Positions 1-11,885 of a stretch of 64,000 nucleotides of DNA are shown piece by piece. The stretch lies in assembly GCA_001949185.1 (NCBI GenBank), contig BDGG01000002.1:2804467-2868466 (forward strand), written 5' to 3'. A model generated the notes under the pieces. It made no database searches. It was not told the DNA's origin and was given only the letters and a program-made list of their open reading frames with translations. Position 1 is the stretch's first letter. The number at the start of each line of letters is the position of its first letter. The translations under genes were made by a program, and so were the position numbers. Source of the stretch: Ramazzottius varieornatus. Its lineage: Eukaryota; Tardigrada; Eutardigrada; Parachela; Ramazzottiidae.

Positions 1-316
1 TTAACGCCCGCTGTCGAGAGCCTCCACGACGCGTTAACGTTAATGACTATCGATTTTCCACATGAAGCACTTTGCTGGATTGAAAAGAACGAAGGTCCCC
101 GCGCTCTCCAAGCTTAGCTTACTGACTCCTGCTCTCCACCGCGGTGGGAAAGCTCCTCAGTAGCTTCCTCGAGCTCTCATTTCACGTGTTGCCATCCGTA
201 CGCCGCTCCATTCATTCTCCGGTTTCCTCTTCCCAATTATTCTCACGGATCAATGCCTGCAATCTGACACTGCAAAAGGCTTTCAACTGACTGACTTTTT
301 CCCTCTTCTTTGCGCA
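1..316. other. 5' flank of the first gene
   Basis: No convincing coding exon is visible here. It is the upstream region of the gene starting at 317. I see no clear TATA box. It may hold promoter and 5' UTR. Confidence 0.3.
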
Positions 317-2066
317 ATGACTTCGAAAGAAACACCTTTGAGTGCTCGAAGTGCGCTTTTGGCCAGGAACCAGTCCGATGTTCGGTCGAAGATCGAAGCC
401 ATCCAGACCGACTGCGGGGTTTTACAAGCGCGCAATGCATTCCTGGAGAAAGAAGTAGCCACTTTGAGACTTGCCGACGAGAAGAGAGCTGCAATGCTGG
501 TGGAAGTCTTGAAGCATGTTGACGTCATTGAAAAAGCACTGCATTCCTTGAATCCGTCGGAGCAGCCATTGATCAACCAAGAGAACCACCTCGAGTACGT
601 TACGTCGGCGAGGAAGAGCTCAAAGTTCTACCCGTTTGTCAGAAACTCAAAATTCAATACACACCACGCTTCACCAGAGCCGGAGAGTCCGGTCTTCCGC
701 AATAAGAACCGGAAGTTTTCCTTGCAGCATCCAAACCAGCTAGTCCGAGATGGGAACTTTGTCATGCCGATGACTATTCCAGAATGGAAAGAAAGGTAAG
801 CTTTTAGTCTGTTCTACTCGTGCGTATGGTCCCACGTTCATGTTGTCTTGAGTATTCGTAATTGGCAATTGCAAGCGTCTACGCCCGGCGTTTGGCCGCA
901 TACTCTTATAAGAAGCTGCTCCAAAACACGTCTCTGGGCTGGCCACCCATTTTGAAGATCTTATGGCAATGGAGAATTCCAGTTGAGGCTTTTAGATTAT
1001 CGCTGAATCGACAACTAAATCAGAATTCAGTGTTATCAGAGGAAAAATATCGTAGAAAGTTAATATCGAGATTTGTCGGATTCTAATCCACTGTCAGTCT
1101 CAATTCGGCAATGGTTGAATATGGATAGATCTGACAAGGGGATGACGGCAACCGTTGAATCCCGATGCTGAAACCGATACTGCAGGAAGATAGGAGTTTC
1201 CTACAGTTTAAGCTATATAGACCTAGTCAGAAGAAAAATCCTGGAAGCTACTGCGGGATCCGGAAGTTACGGCTCCCAGACGCTGCAGTGACGTAAAGAT
1301 NNNNNNNNNNNNNNNNNNNNNNNNNNNNNNNNNNNNNNNNNNNNNNNNNNCATGAAGCGGTGCTAACGGATTTTGGTAGACCGCTCTGTCCCACGATGTC
1401 AGACAGCTGATGGGCTGATGAATTTATGCTCAATCAAAAAGCTCAATCAAGGATCTTTACGTCATTGCAGCGTCTGGGAGCCATAACTTCCGGATCCCGC
1501 AGTAGCTTCTAGGATTTTCCTTCTGACTAGGTCGATAGCTCAAACTGTAGGAAACTCTCTTCTATCTTCCTGCAGTATCGGTTTCAGCACCGGGATTTAA
1601 CGGTTGCCGTTATCCCTTTGTGAGGATCTGAAGAAATGTGTAGACTGATGGGACCACAGGACGTCCTCACACCAAATGAAACCTTTGATTTTTGACGTTG
1701 AATTTTCTCTCTTTTAGCGTGCACCAGGCGAATTCGGAAAGTGCGGTACATGTGCGGACCTTCGCAGATGGCGCCAGCAGCAAAGATCAACTCCTCGCCA
1801 ACGCTGCTCACTCGATAAAGGAAGTGCGCCGAGTGCTGTCGGATAAAGACTATCGTAAACCCCGCACCAACTCAGCCCCTCACACACCCAGCCGACCTAC
1901 CAAAAGGGGCTCAGTCCTCGAACAAAACTACGTCGATCTCGCGCCTTCGACATCAGAACCAGCGGAGCGGCATAACGAAACCAAGAAATCTGGAAAGACA
2001 AAAGAGCACGCTACCGGCAAAGCTCCCTACGAACAAGCTGCTGTATTTTTCTGTGAAATTACTTAG
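317..2066 (+). CDS. Coiled-coil protein with shugoshin-like layout (2 exons, 275 aa)
   Basis: Exons 317-795 and 1718-2066. The first ends AG|GTAAGC, the second follows a TTTTAG acceptor, and the split codon AG+C keeps one frame to a TAG stop. Residues about 15-80 form a heptad-rich, charged coiled coil. The remainder is basic and Ser/Pro-rich, with a C-terminal stretch containing RPTKRG, then NYVDL. A short N-terminal coiled coil with a basic C-terminal motif is the layout of shugoshins, which protect centromeric cohesin, but no shugoshin motif matches decisively. The name is therefore a suggestion; any basic coiled-coil protein would fit. The intron carries a large foldback repeat containing the assembly gap. 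Confidence 0.5.
1118..1635. repeat. Foldback element (about 175-bp inverted arms) in an intron
   Basis: The left arm, about 1126-1300, is matched in inverted orientation by about 1446-1630. Shared blocks include CTGCAGGAAGATAG, AAGCTACTGCGGGATCCGG and CTCCCAGACGCTGCA, with scattered substitutions. The assembly gap sits in the loop between the arms. It looks like a MITE or foldback transposon inserted in intron 1 of the 317-2066 gene. I see no clear target duplication. Confidence 0.75.
1301..1350. other. Assembly gap (50 N)
   Basis: Fifty unresolved bases lie at the centre of a long palindrome, which probably explains why the assembly failed here. The true loop length is unknown. Confidence 0.99.
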
Positions 2067-3440
2067 AGGTTAAAATAAAAGCTTTCAGTAAGCTCTGGTA
2101 ACAAGAATTTCCGTTATTTTGCTGTTTCACATGAAGATTGTTCTGCATACTGCATGTTTATCTGTCGGACTACGATATTCTATGCATGGAAGTCATCGAG
2201 CGAACGTGGGAAATCAGCTGCAGCAGGGGAGAAGATAACAGCAGTTGTCTACAGTTAGCAGGAACTTCCAGGTGGTGCTGACATCTGTGATTGACAGTTT
2301 CATTCATCTGAATCGTCCTTTGAAACCAACTTGTAACACGTTTTGGTGAATGCGGTTTTCCTCTAACTTTTGCAGAATTTGCAGAAGGAAGGAACCCATC
2401 GATAAGCTGCAAGTACTGTCTCAACGATGAAGGAGTCGGTGTGCTCGTGATCGTAATCTGACAAGTAGAGAATTACCATCATTGAGGTTACACGTGTGAT
2501 ACGATTCAACAAAGAAATTGTCTCAAATAGGGTTCCTCCTCTCCGGATTTTACGACTACGAAATTACTGTCACGTTCCCGTATCGGGGTCTGACTCCGTG
2601 TTTGTCGTCCTGGCTGCCGAATTTTTACAGTATCCTTCGCTTGATCAGTTTATCTACCACCTTCTGGTGCATTCAGTTGCGCCCGTCTTGTGCTACCACC
2701 GGTTTCACTGTCATGTTGTTTGATGATCGTCGTTACCCAAACGTTCGCTGACGTACAATGTAAGCAGAACTTTTGACAGTAGCGGTCAGTTACGTCAACA
2801 AGCGGGAAGTGTGAAAAGGTCATGACAGGTGTATTCATCAACCGATGGACACTTTTGACACTTGGTTGTTTACTGCTACGATATAACGGTCGACTCATCT
2901 AAAATTTCAAAGCTTGTCACTGTGTCCAGCTATCAGGTGAGTTCACAATCCGGTTGTCCTTCCCGCCACATTAAAAAATGGATTCTTTCACCGTATCGAA
3001 AAAGTTACAGAAGAGGCTCTGGCGTGCAACGGCGTACTCCACCATATAATTACCAGCCATTCAGTCGTTTTGTATAGGAAACAGCCAATCATCTAGAACA
3101 CCATCAAACTCTTCTTTTCAGTGATACACTACCGTTTCTCCTCCTTTTCCCAATGGTTCCCCTCACGCCAACCATCAGTGCATTCCGGTTCACTCTTTCG
3201 GTCCAACTCGATCATTGCGGTTGTCAGCCGACCGACGTAAGTCTTTTGTTCTAGGAATTCTCGTGATTCATTACTCTGACGTACTTCGAGATCATTCAAC
3301 GTGTTGCGAACGTGGCGCAGTCCTTCAGGTGCAATTATACAGTGAAATATGGGCAGGTCAATTACCGAGCCGGTGTGAAATTGTGCTATTAGTTTACGCT
3401 GGTACCCTTACTACCCTCGGTTACGTTGGCTCGGAAGGAT
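2067..3440. other. Intergenic region, no gene recognised
   Basis: Only short unconnected ORFs lie between the stop of the coiled-coil gene and the TATA box of the next gene. None resembles a known family or has paired splice sites that I could join. Confidence 0.35.
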
Positions 3441-3447
3441 TATAAAG
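3441..3447 (+). promoter_or_regulatory. Candidate TATA box for histidine decarboxylase
   Basis: TATAAAG lies about 490 bp upstream of the HDC start codon, leaving room for a long or intron-containing 5' UTR. It is assigned by position and consensus only. Confidence 0.35.
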
Positions 3448-3934
3448 CGAGTGAGACCGAGCGAGCTTCCAGTTCCGCTGTAGCGCCGGCAGCTCAGCTT
3501 GACTAGTCGGTGTTGCCGTCGATTGTGCTCCGTGGCTCTAATTGTACAGGAGTGCCGTATTGGCTTCCGCTTCTGTCCTTCTCACTGCACACTGCATACT
3601 TCCACTTGGCAGTCTAGCGGACCGTGTCTTCCTTCCTGAAGATTATGTTGGTATCGCGTTCGGTTTCTTTTACGGTGTTGTTGTTGAGTCACACGTAATT
3701 TTTCGAATGATTTCAGCCTCGCCTTAATTAATGTCGACGGCAAAGAAGACATCACAACTGTCCATTCAAGGCGCGGATCTGCATTTCTGGATAGTGAAAC
3801 CTTCCTCTGATCCTTCTACATCCGAATTTCGTTCTGGGTCGGTTCTTGAACTCTAGTTGGGAGCGTCTACGAGAAGGACTCACATCTGTGTCAGACTGAA
3901 TAGTGGATAGTGAAGCTACGTCTGTAGAAGAAAA

Positions 3935-6900
3935 ATGGACGTGGAAGAGTATCGTCGAAGAGGTACGTTTCTTTGTCGAGTGCGTATGCCTACGTTGACT
4001 GTTGTGGGTTCAGCAATCATAATATTATCCTTAGATCAGCGGAAAGGTTTACTTGCGTGATAGCTACAGGCAATATCCAATTTAGCAGATAGCTTCACTT
4101 AGGCGTAATACCGATCTTGCAAGGTGTTTTTCCCACTGTCGATGCAAGTCTGCATCAAAAGTTGTTGAAATTATTGATAAAGATCAGTTGAACATCGACG
4201 GCTATAGCTCGTCTTTCAAAAATACAGAAAACGAACAATGCAGGTCGGTTTGGGGACAGACTGACCTTTTCCAATATTGATTACTGCCTGTGGTGAACAG
4301 CAGATCCGGAAGTGTTTGAGCTTGTTGAAAACTATGAGCCCGGTTCTGTGGCACGCACTGTTGTGGTTCCCGTTCATAGTTTCAAAGCACGAAGAGTGTT
4401 CCTCGTATAGTTAAACATTTTGACAGTCTGAATACTATACAGAAATATGGCAGTGTGACAGGCTGGAGTTTTCGAGTCACAGTATAAATGAGATTGGTTT
4501 CACCTGGAAGGAAAATTACATTTGGTGGCGAACGATAAAGGCTGACTAGTAGAACGAAAACAGCAAAAAAACTCATGCGAGCTTTCATTATGCTTTGCAG
4601 GCAAGGAAATGGTTGACTACATTGCCGACTACCTCCAGAACATCCGCTCGCGTCGCGTGTTTCCCAACGTTCAACCGGGTTACATGCGTGAGCTGGTTCC
4701 CGACAGTGCGCCAGAGAACGGCGAACCTTGGGAAGCCATCTTTGGCGACATTGAACGGGTGGTCATGCCCGGGGTAACAACTTCTGTTTTTGTGTCTAGT
4801 AAATTACCCATCGATACTTTGTGCTCATATGCACTTGTCCTCTATCCAGGTAACGCACTGGCAAAGTCCCTACATGCACGCTTACTTCCCGGCTCTCAAC
4901 TCCTTCCCATCCTTGTTGGGTGACATGTTGTCAGATGCTGTCAACTGTCTCGGCTTCACCTGGGTACGTAACTTAACTCTGACTGACCTCACCCACATCA
5001 AGGAACGCAGCTGACCATCATTACTGTTTGCTCATTCTCGCGTTTCCTCGTGTGCATGTGTGTCAAACCGGAAATGACAGCCCCCCTAATCTGTTACCTG
5101 ACACCACGTCGGAAAATATATAATATAATATAATAATATAATATATAATAATATAATCACTTGCACCTGAGAATACTGTTGTTTGCTCAGTTGACTAGTG
5201 AGAGATGACGTCGACTGTGTTTTTTTCAGGCATCGAGCCCAGCTTGTACCGAACTGGAAACCATCGTGATGGATTGGCTGGGCAAAGCTATCGGCTTACC
5301 TAAAGAGTTCTTGCACAGTGACACATCGTCAGGTGGTGGCGTCATCCAGGTAATCTTTCAACCCCAACGACTTGCTTTCTAAAAGGAAGGCTTGTTCCTC
5401 CGCGATAAACAATTAATCATGCGGCTTTGTTTCTGTTGATCGGTAGTCAACTTGCTGTGAGGCAACCTTTGTAGCATTACTCGCTGCTCGCACGGAGGCT
5501 ATTCGGCGAGTTCGTCAAATACGCCCTGACTTGGACGACTCGGAGATCAACAGTCGTCTTGTTGGATACTGTTCCGATCAGGTACAGTACACGCACGGCA
5601 GGAAGTTATGGGACAGTAAAAATTATGGGACAGGCCTTTCTGCTACGGCAGTAAGGAAGCACGTACTAACGCGACCAATCCACAGTAATACACTTTTCTA
5701 AGATCGAATTTCCATCGTACCGTCCTTTCCGTCTGTCCCATAATTTCTCATCATGCGTGTACCAATCACAACAGACTGGTCTTATTACCCTGTGGTAGAA
5801 ACACTGTAAAAAACAAGCATCGTTTTTCAAGTATAGATTACGTTGAACTACCGACGCTGAAAATTTGCAATCGTGACTGGTTTAGAAAACTGGGATGTCG
5901 TGATGGAATTTCAGGCACATAGCTCGGTCTTTTTTCAGGCACATAGCTCAGTGGAGAAAGCCGGCTTGATTGGCCTCGTCAAACTACGTTTGGTTCAGAG
6001 TGACTCTCATTTGAGCCTTCGAGGTGAAGCGTTCCGTGCCGCCGTCGAAGCCGATGTTGCTGATGGACTCATACCTTTCTTCGTAAGTCCACGCCGAATT
6101 TACGTTTGTCGGGATCTAGTCTCCCATCAACGTGAACCTTTCTTTAGTTATGCGCAACCCTGGGAACAACTGGAGCATGCGCATTCGACAACCTGGTGGA
6201 ACTCGGCCCAATCTGTAAGAGTACAGGCGTAAGCCTAATAGCCATACTGTACATTGGAAACCAGAGCCAGTTGATTACACAAAGGCCTTGGGTTGTCAGG
6301 TCATGAAGAAAACATCTGGATGCACATTGACGCAGCGTATGCCGGTGCCGCCTTCATCTGTCCCGAATACCGGGTTCCGTACTTGCAAGGTGTCGAGTAT
6401 TCGCAGTCCTTTGCGTTTAATCCCTCAAAGTGGCTGATGGTACACTTCGACTGCACGGCCATGTGGTATGATACCCCTCTTTTAAAGTAGTACACCACAC
6501 GAAGTAGATCAAGTCGCTTCTGGATTACTCTACAGGGTTAAAAATAGCCGCGCTTTACATCGGACATTCAACGTGGACCCATTGTACCTTCGGCACGAAA
6601 AGTCGGGCGATGCCATTGACTACATGGTAAGTGTAACTCCCTTCCGTGTACGATAATCAGAGTCATGAAACCCACGTGCATGATGCCGTGGTCAATAAAA
6701 GAAGCATGTCGGTAGTTTCCTTCATAAGCTGAAATCTTTCCTTAGCACTGGCAAATTCCCCTGAGTCGCCGGTTCCGTTCGCTGAAGCTGTGGTTCGTCA
6801 TGCGGAGTTTCGGGTTGAAAGGACTCCAAAAGCATATACGTCACGTGAGCACTTCAATCTTTAGGTCATTGGCAAGCGAACTCACCCAGATCGTCATCCC

Positions 6901-8368
6901 AAGTGGCGCACGCTTTCGCCCATCAACAATGCAAACGTGCGCCACTTGTGATGACTAAATGGCGCAACTTTGTATTGCTGACAGCTGAGAGCATGCGCGG
7001 CTTGAAACAACAATCTGGATGAACTTACTGTAATGCTTCACGAACTTGGCAAAGTGAGTCATCATAGGCGTGAAACATCCCTTAGCTGGTTGTGTGGGTA
7101 TGGTTCTCGACCTGGGTGCAACTTCACCCGTATGATGACTCACTTCGCCAAGTTCATGAAGCATTACAGTATTTGCCGGCGACCCTAATGTCAGATAACC
7201 ATGTGATGGCTAAGCTTTACACCTAAAAATGCACAGGGCATCGCAATGGCGAGGGAGTTTGAAGAGCTTCTTCGCGGTGACGCCATGTTCGAGATTCCAG
7301 CTGAACGAATTTTGGGCATGGTGGTGTTCCGATTGGCCGGCGAGAACGAGCGGACGGAGATGTTGCTGAAACAGCTCAATCGGTCGGGCTTGATCCATAT
7401 GGTTCCCGCCAGCCTACACAACCTGTATATCATTCGCTTCACGGTGACGTCACAGTATACTACCTTGGAGGACATTCGCCGCGACTTCAACATTATCCGC
7501 ACAGCTTCCAAGATTCTTCTGGCCGAAATCAAGAAACACGAGAATGTAACGGCGAACAACGCCAGAGGACAAGTGAAAATGGTGAACGGGAACAAGGGAG
7601 AGGAGGAAGAGAAGAAGGAGTTCGGAGTCAGTTTGCTGTTGTCTAACAGCCCGCTTTCACCAAAATTCATTAACGGCAGCTTCGGTAAGATTCAACTATT
7701 CGCAGTCCAGAGCGTAATAGAATGGTAATAATTGTCTCACCTGTTGCGTCACTGAAAGTGCACTCTTCATCTAAACAGAAAATTGGGTTCGAAACAGTGG
7801 ATGCCGACCTGTAACAAAAGTGATCATGGGATTTTTTTCAGCCGCCATATTCGGGAACTCGGACATTGCAAAAGAATTCGCTCGTCAGCTGAACCGCCAC
7901 CTTAACCTGTACCACATGCAAGGTCGCCGTCGTCCACACCGCAAACAAATAGAGAAGCTGATCGGCAAGAACCGTCAGTACAGCCTCGACTCGCGTATCC
8001 AGTCTATTTGCGACACGATCGAGGGTTACTTACCAGATTTGGAAGAGATGAACTCAGAGTACGGTGACGGATCTCCAGAGGAAGAAGTCACGGAACCAAA
8101 CGGAAGTGACCGCGGCAGTGGTTCACCGAATCAAGACCATCGCGAACGCCGTGGACGCTCCAAGTCGGTGTGCGACATAACCGGAGATCCGGCTGACTTG
8201 GATAATCGAGAGAACGCATACCATCAGTTCGCCAACCATATGCTACAGATGCACAGATCACCGTCGCTGAACCATGAATCGAGTCTAATGAAGAATGGTA
8301 CCAGCGGAGAGCAGGACTTCATAGAGACCACGGTACATGTGCCGTCAGGACCTTCTGGAACATGTTGA
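3935..8368 (+). CDS. Hdc: Histidine decarboxylase, 12 exons, 707 aa
   Basis: A PLP-dependent group II decarboxylase converting histidine to histamine, used as a transmitter in protostome nervous systems. Exons: 3935-3962, 4601-4773, 4850-4963, 5230-5349, 5447-5581, 5939-6082, 6148-6226, 6300-6465, 6536-6626, 6746-6844, 7237-7684, 7842-8368; they sum to 708 codons. Visible hallmarks are [10 protein letters not shown], the [12 protein letters not shown] cofactor loop, HIDAAYAG, and NPSKW with the PLP lysine near residue 308. HDC is preferred over dopa decarboxylase because of VPASLHN and [11 protein letters not shown] near the core end and because of a roughly 200-residue acidic, Ser-rich C-terminal extension. 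Intron 7 seems to use a GC donor (AG|GCGTAAG), since the nearby GTAAGC would break the frame. Exon 6 has a tandemly duplicated acceptor. Introns 5 and 10 hold hairpin repeats. Confidence 0.93.
5115..5159. repeat. AT-rich simple repeat in Hdc intron 3
   Basis: An imperfect run of TATAATA units. It is low complexity with no other feature. Confidence 0.8.
5598..5763. repeat. Hairpin MITE family C in Hdc intron 5
   Basis: The left end contains TTATGGGACAGTAAAAATTA and GGGACAGGC. The right end contains CTGTCCCATAATTTC and GCGTGTACC in inverted orientation. Related copies lie at 56293-56517 and, diverged, at 19334-19496, with fragments at 9143-9182 and 9536-9594. Confidence 0.7.
6871..6949. repeat. 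Hairpin element family A in Hdc intron 10
   Basis: The arms CAAGTGGCGCACG and CGTGCGCCACTTG are separated by about 24 bases. The left flank GCAAGCGAACTC..CAGATCGTC belongs to the outer arm seen in other copies. Confidence 0.8.
7024..7174. repeat. Hairpin element family B in Hdc intron 10
   Basis: The ends read TACTGTAATGCTTCACGAAC and GTTCATGAAGCATTACAGTA. A second inner pair is GTGAGTCATCATA and TATGATGACTCAC. A second copy lies at 19193-19319. Confidence 0.8.
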
Positions 8369-10662
8369 TGACTTACGCCTATACTGCGCGCTGCATACAG
8401 CATTATACTTATATCTGCTTCTCAAAACATTGTACTTCCTTTTTGGGTTTTCAGCCTGTTGGCTTCTTTTTCCTGGGTATACTGCTTGCTTCCTGTTTTA
8501 ACCGTCTAGTAATGTGAGTCCATGGTTCCTTTGTGTCGTCGACAAATCTCTTCATCCCAGTCAGGTGTTCAAAATTACGTAGAGCCTTACTCGAAGTTGA
8601 ACATTTCGATTTTTCAGCATTCATCACTCATAGACATACGGAAAGAACAAGCTGTCGTCCAAGGAGCCCCGGTTTTTTCCAAGCCTATTCTTCTGAGACC
8701 AACGTATCAATGTCTCACAATCTTCAGAGTGGGCTGCAAACGCTCGTTGAAACCACGTACACTATTGCATATCCGCTCACCTAACAAAGCGGTGGTCGGA
8801 AGCTTTGTCAAATTATCGATACCACCCCTTGGCAGATGACCTTCTGGACTATAAATGGAATATAAATGTGCAGACGGTATCCTTGCCGACTAGTAATGTT
8901 GCGGTGCTCCACGTTTCGGCATTGCATATACTCCGATGCTACGAGCTGTTCGGCGGTTTTGAAACATTACCGCTTTTCGTCCACTTATTAACTCTGGCCA
9001 CCACGAGCTCAACAAGGTAGAATGGGTTCTTGACCATTTCAAGCTGGAAAATCGATCGCACCCAAGGAAATCTCACCGTGGGAAGAGAAAATTTATCCCT
9101 AATACTTTTTGAAAATTTTCTACGGTTGAACTCTCAATTTACCGTATTTTCCGCCTGTTCCAAACATTCCTGCGCGTACGTAATAAGATACGACTGAAAA
9201 CTTACCGCTGCGGTTTAGAGCATGTTTGTATTTCCAGATATTTTTCTTTGTGATAAACAAGACCTGTCGTTACGCTCTGACGAAAGGACTTTTCCATGTT
9301 GGTAGAGTAGAAAGCTAGGTGAACCCCGAATCGCGGGACCGACCACGTCTGGAAACAGTAAGCCAAAGAGTGAAGAAGATTAGTGGGGGTGCTGCCGAAA
9401 ATCGAGATCGCTGGAGTGAACCTCTCTTGAGTCTCTTCATCTGTGTTACTCTGCGCATACTCGAACAGTCCGGTCGCTCGAGATGAACTGCTGAAACCAA
9501 GAATCAATCGAGAGGGCAATTGATGACTTTGCCGTCGTTTCCGCCTGTTCCATTTTACTGTCCCATATTTACCCATCGTGCGTGTACCCTTGCTCGTTCA
9601 CCTCAGTCAGAGTGAAACAAAACTGTCTCTAGTGTGTTCACTGCAATATAGGCTTCTGTACATGCTCGTTCGAGGCCGTATTGAGGGCGGGGGGAAGAGT
9701 AACTCTGCAATTGCGAACTTTTCCGGTTTTAAAGATTGCGGATCTGCAATTTTTTAAGACGCACCTTGGGAAAATTGCAGATCTGCAATTCCGGAGAAGG
9801 TGTTTTTCAGAAATTGCTGACCTGCATATTTCTGGAATTTTTTTATAATTACAGGATGCGCGGGTTACAGATGGGATTTGCGCAAGACGAAGTCACGTGG
9901 TTTGCCGCATTGGCCAGTGAAACCTCGTGACACACACTCGCTGAACTCAGAGCCGAGCCACGCTTTCACTCATCGTTCGAGTCGAGTAAATCATGTTGGT
10001 ACGTTGTCTTCGGCTGATTAAAGTCCCAACATGGAGACCTTGATTCGTTTCCGGTAAACATTTACCGCTTTCGGGAAATTTCAAATTTTCCGAGGAGATT
10101 TTCTCCCGTACAACAGTACTGTAGTTTGCCTCTTAGATTCTCCTCTTCCGTCATTGCGCTTCTGAAACGTTATCTTGTTATCTTTGCAGAGACGATCGAA
10201 GGAGTCTTGGACCAGTACGATCAAATATTCTCGGAAGCCTTGGTAATATACAACTCTATTTGTTTCTCCTGTCGTGGTAGGTCGTACGGTACAGAGCGTG
10301 ACGTCAGTATCAACATCCAAATAGAAAAAAAAGTAGCAATTGACGAACCAAGCTTGGCATAAGTTGTATCATGTCATGCCCTTCACCACCTGGTCTACCA
10401 TAACAGACACGAGTGAAGAGTCGGGAAAAAACTATTTATTGTGTCTTTCTACAGTGATCATTTTGTGATGGCTACTCTACCTGCAGTAAGTATTTGTAAT
10501 GTTGTCGGGGGCGCTTAATGCTGTGAAACTATTGGCCATACACCAAGTCGGCGGTCGGAATTCGTCGTGTCAGCCAACGGAACATATTTAAAACTTTAAT
10601 CCGCCGTAAATTTTCGACAAATTCCCAATGGCCAAAAGTTCAAATACAACATACGTGCCCGT
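8369..10662. other. Gene-poor region downstream of Hdc
   Basis: It presumably begins with the Hdc 3' UTR. It holds two family C fragments in the same orientation (9143-9182 and 9536-9594, sharing TTTCCGCCTGTTCC) and several copies of GCGGATCTGCAAT/GCAGATCTGCAAT near 9738-9790, a motif seen again at 16190-16240. No coding exon is supported. Confidence 0.4.
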
Positions 10663-11535
10663 ATGTTGTATTTCTGGTGCTCGAAAGGGCTACTGAAGAA
10701 CGTAATTCTAATGAAATTGCAGAATCATCAAACCATCCTTCCGCCCTTTGGTCTTCCGGCCGACAATATCCCAATGTTAGGTCATTGGATGGGGGAACAT
10801 TATGTGGTTGCTCATACGGTCTACAAGACACTTCCCTATGTAGACCAGTATGAAGCTGACCCCATTCTTCAAGAAGTCACGGTGAAAGGTCAGACCAAGA
10901 CTGTAAAAAGAGCCGAGCATGGGACTTCGGGGGACCAGATTTCAGCAATTGGGAACTCCCGTGCGCCCCCATTAATATACAAGATGAACCGCATTGATGG
11001 GTCCATGGTGTTCGCTAGCAGTTGGTCGGGAGGCGGCTCATACGAAACCATTTTCCTCACAACAAGATACCTGGACATGGGAATAGGCCAGCGGGCGGTT
11101 ATCTTCATTTTCGGCATAAACGATATTATCGAACACTACAACCATCCATCTCACTTCCACCTCACAAACCAGGAGTGGGAGCGCCATTCGACCTTGATGA
11201 TGAGACCTCTAAGAGACTTCCTTGTAGAGTATCGCCACAAGTTTAACTCTCTTTTCGCCACGGATGTCTTCCCCGTTACCGCAGCGTATGGGTCAGTCGG
11301 TAGCAGTTACAAGGCGGATCGGATCGACCACATTGTCGCTCGGTACAATGTTCATCTGCGAGACTTAATTGAGAGTTTCGGGGGTGAATCCATTCTTACC
11401 GGGCTCCAGCCCGGTAAGAATAGTGTCCACCTTCAACAAGTGAGAAACGGGCCTTTGGAGCAGAAGCCTAAGATCCTGTTTGCTCATATGGTCCGCGATG
11501 TTTTTTACGCTTCTTTTAAGCGCAACCATAATTAA
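10663..11535 (+). CDS. Uncharacterised ORF with SGNH-hydrolase-like motifs (290 aa)
   Basis: A long single open frame from an ATG to a TAA. Visible features are IFIFGINDI (a GxND block as in SGNH/GDSL hydrolases), an upstream GTSGDQIS stretch that could be a weak block I, and NSVHLQ near the end that could be the histidine block. It has no signal peptide and no paired introns. It sits just upstream of a decayed hAT transposase, so it may be transposon cargo or an unrelated retroelement ORF. A start at the internal ATG near 10711 is also possible. The hydrolase reading is an inference from short motifs only. Confidence 0.45.
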   Translation: MLYFWCSKGLLKNVILMKLQNHQTILPPFGLPADNIPMLGHWMGEHYVVAHTVYKTLPYVDQYEADPILQEVTVKGQTKTVKRAEHGTSGDQISAIGNSRAPPLIYKMNRIDGSMVFASSWSGGGSYETIFLTTRYLDMGIGQRAVIFIFGINDIIEHYNHPSHFHLTNQEWERHSTLMMRPLRDFLVEYRHKFNSLFATDVFPVTAAYGSVGSSYKADRIDHIVARYNVHLRDLIESFGGESILTGLQPGKNSVHLQQVRNGPLEQKPKILFAHMVRDVFYASFKRNHN

Positions 11536-11885
11536 TAAAGTACGTCGGACAGTATGTGCGGATGGTTGGTGACTCTGTATTGTTACATACAGTCACGAAT
11601 GTTTTGCAGCCTGAAAAAAGAAGATCTCAGCAACCGGTTCCAGCCACCAAACTCCTTGCACATACCAGTGTGTGAACTGTGACGAAACTGTTACTCATTT
11701 CTGCTGGGAACCTCGAACAGTAAGGTCTTGAAAACTACCCACAGTTTCTTCCGACAAATATATTGTTTTAGATTTGCGCATTAACTGATATCACGGGCTC
11801 GCCATCAGATCCTTACAATACGCCTCAAAAGGAGCCTAGAAGCAAAGCTCATGAGTACCTTGAAAATTATCCCAGCAGAGGTTTA

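Noticed and set aside
6301-6498. Minus-strand ORF of 65 codons
   Set aside because: It is the antisense shadow of Hdc exon 8, whose plus frame carries conserved decarboxylase motifs.
3935-8368. Aromatic-L-amino-acid (dopa) decarboxylase
   Set aside because: The N-terminal half fits either enzyme, but the [18 protein letters not shown] region and the long C-terminal extension match histidine decarboxylase.
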